Assembly: GCA_049340005.1 (NCBI GenBank)
Contig: JBMPIY010000009.1
Length of the DNA: 64,000 nt
DNA from: CAXBDP01 sp963974465
GTDB taxonomy: Bacteria > Bacteroidota > Bacteroidia > Cytophagales > Cyclobacteriaceae
Reading direction: 5' to 3' (one strand)
The notes below the pieces were generated by a model. It did not search any database, was not told the origin of the DNA, and saw only the letters and a program-made list of their open reading frames with translations. A program made the translations under genes and the position numbers. Of this stretch, positions 36,370-44,049 are shown one piece after another. Each line of letters starts with the position of its first letter. Position 1 is the first letter of the stretch.

Positions 36370-36972
36370 TCAATTCCGTCGATTAATCTCGTCACGAATT
36401 TTCGCTGCTTTTTCGTATTCCTCTTGCTCGAGTGCTTTATCGAGCATTTCATTTAACTTTTCAAGTGGAGTATCTTCCAACTTTTTGTGACTTCCTGCAC
36501 CGGCACCCGGCCCTACCGTACTCGTAGATTTAGTGCCACGTTCAGGCTTTATTTCCTCATTGTCGTCCACTTCGATTCCGCCCTCAGAAAGGACGGTATC
36601 GACCACATAAAGAGGAACTTTGAATCTAACGCCAATCGCTATAGCATCAGAAGGCCTTGAGTCAATCTCTACTCTTTTGTCCTTATCGCTACAGATTATT
36701 TTGGCAAAGAAAATTCCCTCCCGCAAATCTGTAATCACGATTTCCTCCACAGTGTAGCCAAAAGCATGAGCAAAAGACTTAAATAAGTCATGCGTCATAG
36801 GTCTATTAGTCTTGAGATTTTCGTTCTCAATAGCAATAGCATGCGCTTCACTATGGCCAATGATTATTGGCAATCGTCTATTTCCACCAATTTCGCCCAA
36901 TACCAAAGCAAAGGAACCCGTCTGTGGTTGGTTAGACGATAAGGATATTATTTCAAGTTCAATCTTATTCAA
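36370..36972 (-). CDS. bifunctional nuclease (DUF151) with C-terminal UVR motif
   Basis: A protein of 200 residues. The BFN/DUF151 domain (about 1-135) is clear: TGSFALVLGEIGGNRRLPIIIGHSEA and VEIDSRPSDAIAIGVRFKVPLYV. A linker rich in Gly and Ala leads to a UvrB/UvrC-type helical hairpin, LEKLNEMLDKALEQEEYEKAAKIRDEI. The start is a TTG at 36972 directly after the etfA stop; it is chosen because homologues begin at the same KIELEI segment and there is no ATG nearby. DUF151 proteins have reported DNase/RNase activity. It is the last gene of etfB-etfA-BFN. Confidence 0.88.
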   Translation of the reverse strand: MNKIELEIISLSSNQPQTGSFALVLGEIGGNRRLPIIIGHSEAHAIAIENENLKTNRPMTHDLFKSFAHAFGYTVEEIVITDLREGIFFAKIICSDKDKRVEIDSRPSDAIAIGVRFKVPLYVVDTVLSEGGIEVDDNEEIKPERGTKSTSTVGPGAGAGSHKKLEDTPLEKLNEMLDKALEQEEYEKAAKIRDEINRRN

Positions 36973-36973
36973 T

Positions 36974-37942
36974 TTATTTGGCTGCGTTTATGGCTTCAGT
37001 CAATTTAGGCAATATTTCGAATGCATCTCCAACGATACCATAATCGGCAGCTTTGAAGAATGGCGCTTCTGGATCTTTGTTGATTACCACAATATATTTA
37101 CTTGAGTTGACTCCTGCCAAATGTTGGATAGCACCAGAAATGCCTACCGCAACATATAAGCTAGGGCTAACTTTCACACCCGTTTGGCCAACGTGCTCGT
37201 GGTGAGGTCTCCAATCCATATCAGACACTGGCTTGCTGCAACCTGTAGCTGCACCCAATGAAGAAGCTAGATCTTCGATCAAGCCCCAGTTTTCAGGGCC
37301 TTTCATTCCACGACCTCCAGATACTACAATATCTGCTTCCGGCAACAGAATAGTACCCGTTTGCTTTTGGGTGTCTGTAATTTTAGCGTTGAAATCAGCA
37401 TCATCTAAGCTAGGGGCAAAAGCCTCAACTTGTGCTGAGTCACCCGTTTCTTTCAACTCAACCGCATTTTTCTTTATAGCAAGAATTTTCTTATCACCGC
37501 TCAATTCTACATGCGCAAAAGCCTTACCCGTGTAGATACTTCTTTTCACTTTGAAGCCTGCGCTTGTATCTGGCAATTCGGCCACGTTAGAAGCCAAACT
37601 TGCATTTACTTTTATAGCTACTCTAGCAGCAACCGGATCGCCCAAAGATGATTTAGCTAAAACCAGAATATCACTTGATTCCTTCTCCATAGCCTGTGCA
37701 ATCACGGAAGCATAAGCTTGGATGATCCCAGGATTCAATTTCTCGTCATTCACATGCAATACCTTATTAGCTCCAGCACTACCTGTTTTGGCTAATTCCG
37801 CATCACTTACTTTGCTGCCAAGTGCAAGTGCTGTTACGCTCGTACCCATTTTGGCAGCAAGCTCTGCTCCGTATGACACAGCCTCTAAAGAGGACTTCTT
37901 CACAACTCCTTCGTCACTTTCTATAAATACTAATATTGACAT
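36974..37942 (-). CDS. etfA: electron transfer flavoprotein alpha subunit
   Basis: A protein of 322 residues. The N-terminal ETF domain (SILVFIESDEGVVKKSSLEAV) is followed by the FAD-binding C-terminal domain with VVSGGRGMKGPENWGLIEDLA, the GCSKPVSDMDWRPHHEHVGQTG segment and LYVAVGISGAIQHLAGV, then VVINKDPEAPFFKAADYGIVGD. With EtfB it carries electrons from acyl-CoA dehydrogenases to the quinone pool. It is 23 bp downstream of etfB. Confidence 0.96.
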   Translation of the reverse strand: MSILVFIESDEGVVKKSSLEAVSYGAELAAKMGTSVTALALGSKVSDAELAKTGSAGANKVLHVNDEKLNPGIIQAYASVIAQAMEKESSDILVLAKSSLGDPVAARVAIKVNASLASNVAELPDTSAGFKVKRSIYTGKAFAHVELSGDKKILAIKKNAVELKETGDSAQVEAFAPSLDDADFNAKITDTQKQTGTILLPEADIVVSGGRGMKGPENWGLIEDLASSLGAATGCSKPVSDMDWRPHHEHVGQTGVKVSPSLYVAVGISGAIQHLAGVNSSKYIVVINKDPEAPFFKAADYGIVGDAFEILPKLTEAINAAK

Positions 37943-37965
37943 TTTTTCTCGATTTAGAATTTGAA

Positions 37966-38703
37966 TTAAAGAACCTTAGCTTCAGACTTCAACAACTTCA
38001 CAAGCTCACCCACATTGTCTTTGTCTATCATTTTCACAGCACCTTTTGCAGGTGGTAATTCATACTTTTCAGTAACAGATTTCACGCCATTATCTGCTGG
38101 TTCTACTACATTAAGTGGTTTAGTACGCGCACTCATAATTCCACGCATATTAGGAATTTTCCACTCGGCAATTGGTTCTTGGCAACCTGCAACAAATGGC
38201 AAACTTGCTGTTAACGTTTCCTTGCCTCCTTCAATTTCACGTAGTAAAGTGGCATTATTACCATCCAAATCGAGTTTCATTACTGGAGAGAAAGATGGCA
38301 TTCCAAGCATTTCGCCAACCATTCCATGCACCATTCCTCCATTGAAATCGATAGACTCACGACCCATTAAGATCATATCATAATTGCCTTCTTTGGCAAC
38401 ATTAGCTATTTGCTTAGCAACAAAATATGAATCAGACGGAAATGCATTAATTCTGATCGCCTCGTCCGCACCGATGGCCAAAGCCTTACGCAAAGTTGGC
38501 TCTGTTTCGGCTTCACCTACATTCAGTACAGTGATACTCGCACCATTCGACTCTTTCAATTCAACCGCACGGGCAAGTGCATAATCATCGTATGGACCAA
38601 TGATAAATTGCACGCCATTTTTGTCGAACTTTGTGTCATTCTCGGTAAATGCTATCCGGCTAGTCGTATCCGGCACATGTGTAATACAAACTAATATCTT
38701 CAT
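37966..38703 (-). CDS. etfB: electron transfer flavoprotein beta subunit
   Basis: A protein of 245 residues starting MKILVCITHVPDTTSRI, with the family pattern FIIGPYDDYALARAVELKE-like near residue 35. The AMP-binding-type segment is ALAIGADEAIRINA, and the EtfB signature MGRESIDFNGGMVHGMVGEMLGMPS lies near residue 115. The C-terminal arm that wraps EtfA is present (VGELVKLLKSEAKVL). It is the first gene of the operon; the divergent TPR gene starts 88 bp away. Confidence 0.96.
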   Translation of the reverse strand: MKILVCITHVPDTTSRIAFTENDTKFDKNGVQFIIGPYDDYALARAVELKESNGASITVLNVGEAETEPTLRKALAIGADEAIRINAFPSDSYFVAKQIANVAKEGNYDMILMGRESIDFNGGMVHGMVGEMLGMPSFSPVMKLDLDGNNATLLREIEGGKETLTASLPFVAGCQEPIAEWKIPNMRGIMSARTKPLNVVEPADNGVKSVTEKYELPPAKGAVKMIDKDNVGELVKLLKSEAKVL

Positions 38704-38790
38704 TCGTAAATTTATCTTTGTTTGGATAATTAACTTTTAATTTGCCGTGAAGTTACCAAAACTTGAAAAATTAAAAAATAAGATTCTACG

Positions 38791-39120
38791 ATGAAGGAAC
38801 AGCGAATATCAATGTTGGAAAAATACATTCAGGACGACCCTCAAGACCCCTTTCCACTTTATGCCTTAGCATTGGAATATGTTGAGCGGGAGGTTGAAAA
38901 ATCCGTAGAGCTATTTGATAAGACTTTACAAAAATTTCCTATGTATTTGCCCACATATTATCATGCCGCAGCCCTATTTGCAGACCTCGGCGAAATAGAA
39001 AAAGCCAAGTCCCTATACGAAAAAGGTATTCAATTAGCTCAAGATCAAAAGGAACAAAAAACCCTCAATGAATTACGTTCGGCTTTTCAAAATTTTAGAT
39101 TTGAGAATGGAATGGATTAG
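38791..39120 (+). CDS. small TPR protein
   Basis: A 109-residue protein with about three tetratricopeptide-like helical pairs (FPLYALALEYVEREVEKSVELF, LPTYYHAAALFADLGEIEKAKSLYEKGIQLA). No signal peptide. It probably mediates protein-protein contacts; the partner is unknown. It is divergent from etfB. An octamer lies at 38886 (Arg-Glu-Val). The accessory island begins right after its stop. Confidence 0.8.
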   Translation: MKEQRISMLEKYIQDDPQDPFPLYALALEYVEREVEKSVELFDKTLQKFPMYLPTYYHAAALFADLGEIEKAKSLYEKGIQLAQDQKEQKTLNELRSAFQNFRFENGMD

Positions 39121-39135
39121 AGAGGTGAATGATAT

Positions 39136-39593
39136 TCTTGAAGATTAATGAGTATCGGTAATCTACGTGGAGAAAGGTAATGACCTGTCCATACTTGCGG
39201 CCTTTCATTAATTTTAGAATCTTTAAAACTAATTTAAAGAACTCACATCCCTCCAATAGATTATTGCGCCTTATATTATTTAACCTCATCATTACTATTC
39301 TACGACCTAAACCTATCATTTTTCCATCTTTTCGGATTTGTATTGATATATGCTTTGATTTTCTCATAAGATTCTGAATTACGGATAATGTGATCATAAA
39401 ATGAACGCTGCCATGCGAAATCAAAAACACCAAGTAAATGAATTTCTTTAGAAGTGGTTGTTTTGTATACATCCATCAATTGAGAGAGGGATTTTATTTT
39501 AATTGGATTATGAATGAATCGATGGTGGCGAATTCCTTCTATTTCATTATGTAGGGACAGGTTGTATTCCCACATGACAATTAATCTTCAAGA
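39136..39593. repeat. 14-bp inverted repeat pair bounding the transposase remnant
   Basis: TCTTGAAGATTAAT at 39136-39149 recurs as its exact complement at 39580-39593, bracketing about 430 bp. The right copy overlaps the last codons of the deaminase gene. Inside, ACCTGTCC occurs near both ends (39183-39190 and complement at 39555-39562). This may be an element boundary or a duplicated gene end; nothing else coding is visible. Confidence 0.5.
39300..39575 (-). pseudogene. 5'-truncated REP-associated tyrosine (Y1/IS200-like) transposase
   Basis: The open frame gives 91 residues. From about residue 29 it matches the C-terminal part of RAYT-type transposases: KSLSQLMDVYKTTTSKEI, then FAWQRSFYDHIIRNSESY with the WQR..YDHIIRN hallmark, and AYINTNPKRWKNDRF at the natural end. 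The N-terminal half, including the HUH histidine pair and most of the catalytic domain, is missing, so it cannot be active. The first 28 residues are probably noise or altered sequence. The remnant lies between the TPR gene and the deaminase gene. Confidence 0.75.
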
Positions 39594-41731
39594 TTTGACT
39601 GATCAACTTTATAATTTTTGATTCCCATTCTAATAATATCTACAAATTTCTCCATTATTTTCTCCTCAGTTTTCAGTTTATCAAGTTGAATTTTTAAATC
39701 TTGATTTTCAGATTTACCTAATTCCTTTTCTAGTATTTTTTTCAACTGATTTATCCTTTCCTTTTCTGTAGAAGTTGGTTTTATTTTTGACCTTATTACG
39801 GTTTCATCTTTAATCGACATAAAAGGCTCATACAATTTAAAATAACCTCTACCAATTGCTCCTTGAAACTGATAAATTTTAGGATTAGCTTTTCCACCCT
39901 CTAGTATTTGGTTTTGTGAAATACCTGGATAATTATCAATATAGAAAATATTTTTTACGCCTAACTGATAAGCCTTTTTTGAACACAACTCACATGGAGA
40001 AGCAGTTGTAAACAAATTGCCACCATTTAAGGGCTGACCACCATATTTTGAAATTTGAAGCATCGCATTTTCTTCAGCGTGAAGAGATCTAGTGTGAACT
40101 TGATTATCCTTTGCTTCATAAGTGTTGTGGAATGTCTTAAAACAAAAAGAGCATGACCTTCCCTTAAGGCCATCAGAAATGTTAGATTTATTTTTTTCAA
40201 AATCTTCCCTTAACTTTTCATTAAATGATCTTTCATCCTTATACCTAATATCAGTATTGCCAAGTTCAAATTGGGTGAAGCCTTTTTCAACACCATTTAC
40301 CAAATCACGGATATCTCTATTTGCACATGGAGTTTGGCCTAATGGCACATCGTTCCAACCGATTCCTTTAACTGAAAAATGAGCATCAGTCAATACAGCA
40401 CCAACTTGCCTAGATATACAGCCTGAGTTTAACTTAGCATTAAAGGCAACTTGCATTATTCTTTCTATATATGACGGAGTGAATAACCCTGGTTGCTGTA
40501 TTAGTGAAATCAACTTTAATACTTGAATTAGAAAAGGTTGATAAATATAATATTCATTGGTTCTATCTAATTGTTTTGATTCTAACCTTTGAATACCTTC
40601 TTTGTACCATAGGTGTACATCCTCCAAACTAGCGAAATTTTTAAGGACTAAATGATAATCGGCTTTCTGAACGCAATTTTCAACATCGTAACCATCGAAA
40701 ATACCATCCTTAAATTCATCCACATTATATTCAATTTCATCTAAGGCTTTTAGCAATTTAAAATTTTCATTTTTGGAAGTAGTAATCTCTAAATTTTGGA
40801 TTTTCTTATTTATTAGTTCTCTTCTTAAATGATCATTTCTGTTACAAGCAACCATATAAAACCCTGAATACTTCTCTCTAAAGTAAACTAGCTCATAAGA
40901 GTTTTTTAACCTATCTATTACAATATGGGCAGGTTTATCATTATTATCTTTCGTAGCACTACCTCTATGAATTTTTATAAGCTGATTAATAACTTCAGCT
41001 ATGGTATAAATGTGCTCCAAGAATTCTACTGGCTTATCTTCTTTAATTACGTTGATATCTAAAGTGCCAAATCTTCTTAAGCAGTAAGAAGCAACATGTA
41101 TTAATTTATGTCTTAAATATGGACTATAATTATCCAATGTAGCAAAAAACAAATCAGCCAAGTCATTGAATTCATTCTGAAAAAAGAAGTCAATATTATC
41201 AACTTTATCTGATTTTAGAATTCTTAAAAATCCCTCAAGAGTTTTACCTTTAAATACAACTCTCAATTTTGACAAACTTTCTATTAATACATTACTTAAT
41301 TTATTTGACAAAAAATCAGTACTATCTACGTATAATCCAACATTACCACCAAACCTCGGAGTAATAAATGGCTTATAACTCCCTAATTCAATTATCCAAC
41401 TACAAATATTAGCATTAAATTTATTAACATCAGAATCATAATTATGATGTAGTATAAATAAAAATATAATCTTCTTATAATCAACTACATCAAATTGAAT
41501 CCAGTTTCCATTAAACTCAAAAAAATCAACAATTCTCCTTATTTTTTGCGATTCACTTTCACTAATTTTTGTATAAGTATTTCTAAAATTATTCAAAAAT
41601 TCAACTTGATCTTTAGTTAATTTTTTCTGTGATAATAATTCTGCAACCTGATCAACTCCAGACTGCATTTTACCTGTCAGGCCAAGTATTATAAAATTCT
41701 GTCTGAGTTTGTAAAAATTATCTAAGCTCAT
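39581..41731 (-). CDS. large zinc-dependent deaminase with N-terminal P-loop-like segment (AvcD/dCTP-deaminase-like)
   Basis: A protein of 716 residues from the ATG at 41731 (a TTG two codons upstream is also open). Residues 13-25 (FIILGLTGKMQSG) resemble the P-loop of AvcD-type proteins but lack a standard GK[ST]. About 350 residues of mostly helical sequence follow. The cytidine/deoxycytidylate deaminase domain is at about 410-660, with zinc ligands His551 and catalytic Glu553 (SLHAEENAM) and Cys580/Cys583 (SPCELC). A Cys-x-x-Cys (GRSCSFCF) precedes it. This order matches anti-phage deaminases that deplete dCTP. The gene is A+T-richer than its neighbours, carries no GCGGGAGG, and lies between a transposase remnant and a DUF433 gene. 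Confidence 0.75.
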   Translation of the reverse strand: MSLDNFYKLRQNFIILGLTGKMQSGVDQVAELLSQKKLTKDQVEFLNNFRNTYTKISESESQKIRRIVDFFEFNGNWIQFDVVDYKKIIFLFILHHNYDSDVNKFNANICSWIIELGSYKPFITPRFGGNVGLYVDSTDFLSNKLSNVLIESLSKLRVVFKGKTLEGFLRILKSDKVDNIDFFFQNEFNDLADLFFATLDNYSPYLRHKLIHVASYCLRRFGTLDINVIKEDKPVEFLEHIYTIAEVINQLIKIHRGSATKDNNDKPAHIVIDRLKNSYELVYFREKYSGFYMVACNRNDHLRRELINKKIQNLEITTSKNENFKLLKALDEIEYNVDEFKDGIFDGYDVENCVQKADYHLVLKNFASLEDVHLWYKEGIQRLESKQLDRTNEYYIYQPFLIQVLKLISLIQQPGLFTPSYIERIMQVAFNAKLNSGCISRQVGAVLTDAHFSVKGIGWNDVPLGQTPCANRDIRDLVNGVEKGFTQFELGNTDIRYKDERSFNEKLREDFEKNKSNISDGLKGRSCSFCFKTFHNTYEAKDNQVHTRSLHAEENAMLQISKYGGQPLNGGNLFTTASPCELCSKKAYQLGVKNIFYIDNYPGISQNQILEGGKANPKIYQFQGAIGRGYFKLYEPFMSIKDETVIRSKIKPTSTEKERINQLKKILEKELGKSENQDLKIQLDKLKTEEKIMEKFVDIIRMGIKNYKVDQSNLED

Positions 41732-41766
41732 TAACAATTAAATTATTTGAACGCATTTAGGTTTGG

Positions 41767-41847
41767 TTAAAATGCCAGTTTATATTCTTTCCGTAATAAG
41801 TCAACTTCATCAAGCAACTCTAATTCTATGCTCTCTATTTGCTGCAT
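41767..41847 (-). CDS. possible 26-residue ORF overlapping the end of the DUF433 gene
   Basis: An ATG inside the last codons of the DUF433 gene opens a second frame, MQQIESIELELLDEVDL followed by LRKEYKLAF and a stop. It is helical with leucine spacing. It could be a small coupled protein, or the remains of a longer DUF433 C-terminus after a frameshift. Length alone gives little support. Confidence 0.2.
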   Translation of the reverse strand: MQQIESIELELLDEVDLLRKEYKLAF

Positions 41848-42031
41848 AAGCTAGGCAAGCATGAACATCTTGTTCTGTTAATTCTGGAATGTCTTCGATT
41901 ATTTCATTTGTAGACATCCCCGAAGCTAACCAGCTCAAAACATTGAAAACAGAAATCCTTGTATTTCTAACACAAGGTTTTCCAAACCTAATTTTAGGGT
42001 CAATTTTTAATATTTCGCTATAGCTCATCAT
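41810..42031 (-). CDS. DUF433 antitoxin-like protein
   Basis: A protein of 73 residues from the ATG at 42031; the frame is open 28 codons farther up, but a -7 box at 42046-42053 lies downstream of that start. The DUF433 pattern is complete: ILKIDPKIRFGKPCVRNTRI, FNVLSWLASGMSTNEIIEDIPELTEQDVHACLAYAA. DUF433 proteins are often the antitoxin of a PIN-like DUF5615 toxin, but no such gene follows. Instead the deaminase gene starts 78 bp downstream with no promoter seen in between, so the pair is probably co-transcribed. Confidence 0.85.
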   Translation of the reverse strand: MMSYSEILKIDPKIRFGKPCVRNTRISVFNVLSWLASGMSTNEIIEDIPELTEQDVHACLAYAANREHRIRVA

Positions 42032-42045
42032 ATTATTAACTTTTT

Positions 42046-42053
42046 CAAATATA
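42046..42053 (-). promoter_or_regulatory. -7 box of the DUF433-deaminase transcript
   Basis: Read on minus, TATATTTG is an exact TAnnTTTG match 14 bp before the DUF433 ATG at 42031. It decides the start of that gene. Confidence 0.5.
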
Positions 42054-42217
42054 CAAAAAACCCATAGTAATTTTCTGAGGCAATACCTTATTAAGCAACT
42101 GAAAAGGGATTTCAATCCTTTCCTTTTTCTAAAATAATCAAGAACAGTAGAAATCGGTATTCTCCCCCTCCAGCCATTCCATCATTCATAATCTCAAAAT
42201 CACTTATATTTAGCACA

Positions 42218-43987
42218 ATGGATCAAATTGTTGTTTTTATAACTCTAGGGATTGCACTCGTACTATTTATCTGGGGCAAGTTTCGATACGATTTAGTTGC
42301 ATTAGCAGCGCTATTTTTTCTGGTAGTATGGAATATTATTCCTGCAGAAGATGCCTTCACAGGTTTTGCTCATCCAGCAGTAATTACTGTTGCGGCTATT
42401 TTAATCGTGAGTAAAGCATTGGAGAATTCGGGCATAGTCAACGTGATTGTGCAATTAATGAATCGGGTTGGTAAAAATAAGTTTTTGCAAATCGGCCTAC
42501 TCTCACTTATCGTGGCTGTAGCTTCTGCTTTTATGAATAACATTGGCGCATTGGCCATTTTGATGCCTGTGGCTATTCAGCTTGCCCGAAAGCATAAATA
42601 CTCACCTTCAATTATTTTAATGCCCATTGCATTTGCTTCATTACTTGGTGGTATGAACACGCTGATTGGAACTCCACCAAATATTATAATATCCACTTTT
42701 CGAGGACAAAGCAATTCAGCTCCTTTTTCGATGTTTGATTTCAGTCCAGTTGGCATTGTTATTACCATTGCTGGATTGCTTTTTATCACTTTGATTGGTT
42801 GGAAATTGATACCTAAAAGAAAGGAGACAGAAGATGGAAGTAACTTATTTGAAATCAATAATTATATCACAGAAGTCAGAATTGTAGAGGAATCTAATCT
42901 CCTTGAAAAAAATCTAAATGAGATTGATGAAATTTCGGATGCTGATTTAGTATTGATTGGTTTAGTGCGGGAGGAAAGACGAGTTAACATTTCAAATTAC
43001 TATGGTAAACTACGTGAAGGCGATATCCTTATTATAGAATCAGATACAGAAGGTTTGAAAACCTTTATCGAAGCTAGCAAATGCGAGTTGGTTGGGGATG
43101 AAAAATTATATCCAAAAGCTGAGGGTTCCGATGATTACGTGATTCTTGAAGCAATCATTCAAAATCACTCGACTTTAGTTGGAGAAACTGCCTCAAGTAT
43201 GCGATTGCGGTCTCGTTACGAAATTAACCTACTCGCACTTGCTAGACAAAACCAAACTTTAAGAAAGCGCATTGATAAAGTAACTTTCCAATCTGGTGAT
43301 GTATTGCTTATTCAAGGCCGTGAAGATGACATCTCTGCCAAACTTGAATTATTGGGCTGCTTGCCCTTAGCAGAAAGGAAATTGGATATCAGTAAACCAA
43401 CAAGAACAATCTATGCCTTAGCTATTTTCATTGCTTCTATTTTAATGGTGGTTTTCAATATATTACCCGTTGAAATAGCATTTTCTATTGCTGCTATGGC
43501 GATGGTATTAATCAAAATTTTGCCAGTAAAAAACGTATACCAAAATATAGATTGGCCCATTATAATTTTGCTTGCAGCAATGATTCCTGTGGGTGAAGCT
43601 CTTGAAACCACTGGCGGAGCCGAGTTAATATCTTCACAAGTAATTATACTGAGTGATAGCTTTCCTACTTGGGCGATTTTAGCATTTATTATGACTGTAA
43701 CAATGCTCCTTTCCAATGTCATCAATAATGCCGCTACTGCCGTAATGATGGCACCTATTGCTATCAAAATTGCAGAGGATTTGTCCTTTTCAACCGATCC
43801 ATTTTTAATGGCTGTAGCCATTGGAGCATCTGCAGCATTTCTCACTCCAATAGGCCATCAGTCTAACACGCTCGTAATGTCGCCCGGCGGCTATAAGTTT
43901 GGTGACTATTGGCGAATGGGCTTACCTATCAGCATTTTAATTGTTGCTATTAGTATCCCAATGATTTTGATGGTTTGGCCTTTGTAA
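42218..43987 (+). CDS. SLC13-family permease with two TrkA-C domains
   Basis: A 589-residue protein. Two transmembrane blocks (about 1-200 and 395-589) enclose a cytoplasmic region with two TrkA-C/RCK-C domains (about 215-285 and 300-375, e.g. KLREGDILIIESDTEGLKTF and VTFQSGDVLLIQGREDDI). Transport motifs are ASAFMNNIGALAILMPVAIQ, LGGMNTLIGTPPNIIIS and, near the end, NVINNAATAVMMAPIAI and LTPIGHQSNTLVMSPGGY. Members carry dicarboxylates, sulphate or other anions. An octamer lies at 42967 (Arg-Glu-Glu). Confidence 0.9.
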   Translation: MDQIVVFITLGIALVLFIWGKFRYDLVALAALFFLVVWNIIPAEDAFTGFAHPAVITVAAILIVSKALENSGIVNVIVQLMNRVGKNKFLQIGLLSLIVAVASAFMNNIGALAILMPVAIQLARKHKYSPSIILMPIAFASLLGGMNTLIGTPPNIIISTFRGQSNSAPFSMFDFSPVGIVITIAGLLFITLIGWKLIPKRKETEDGSNLFEINNYITEVRIVEESNLLEKNLNEIDEISDADLVLIGLVREERRVNISNYYGKLREGDILIIESDTEGLKTFIEASKCELVGDEKLYPKAEGSDDYVILEAIIQNHSTLVGETASSMRLRSRYEINLLALARQNQTLRKRIDKVTFQSGDVLLIQGREDDISAKLELLGCLPLAERKLDISKPTRTIYALAIFIASILMVVFNILPVEIAFSIAAMAMVLIKILPVKNVYQNIDWPIIILLAAMIPVGEALETTGGAELISSQVIILSDSFPTWAILAFIMTVTMLLSNVINNAATAVMMAPIAIKIAEDLSFSTDPFLMAVAIGASAAFLTPIGHQSNTLVMSPGGYKFGDYWRMGLPISILIVAISIPMILMVWPL

Positions 43988-44000
43988 TTCAGCAATAAAA

Positions 44001-44024
44001 AAAGGCTCACCGAAGCAAGCCTTT
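44001..44024. terminator. terminator between SLC13 and tricorn genes
   Basis: AAAGGCT (44001-44007) pairs with AGCCTTT (44018-44024). On minus the stem is followed by TTTTTTATT, so it mainly serves the tricorn-like gene that ends at 44050; on plus the tail is weaker. Confidence 0.6.
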
Positions 44025-44049
44025 CAATTCTATCTATTAACAGATTATA

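Noticed and set aside
39095..39472. 125-codon minus frame next to the transposase remnant
   Set aside because: Overlaps the RAYT-matching frame in another phase and runs into the TPR gene; composition is unlike a protein gene.
39300..39575. An intact RAYT transposase
   Set aside because: The catalytic N-terminal half is absent, so only a pseudogene is supported.
41738..41809. An AvcI-type antitoxin RNA upstream of the deaminase gene
   Set aside because: The gap is short and shows no stable hairpin or promoter; the idea is kept only as a question.
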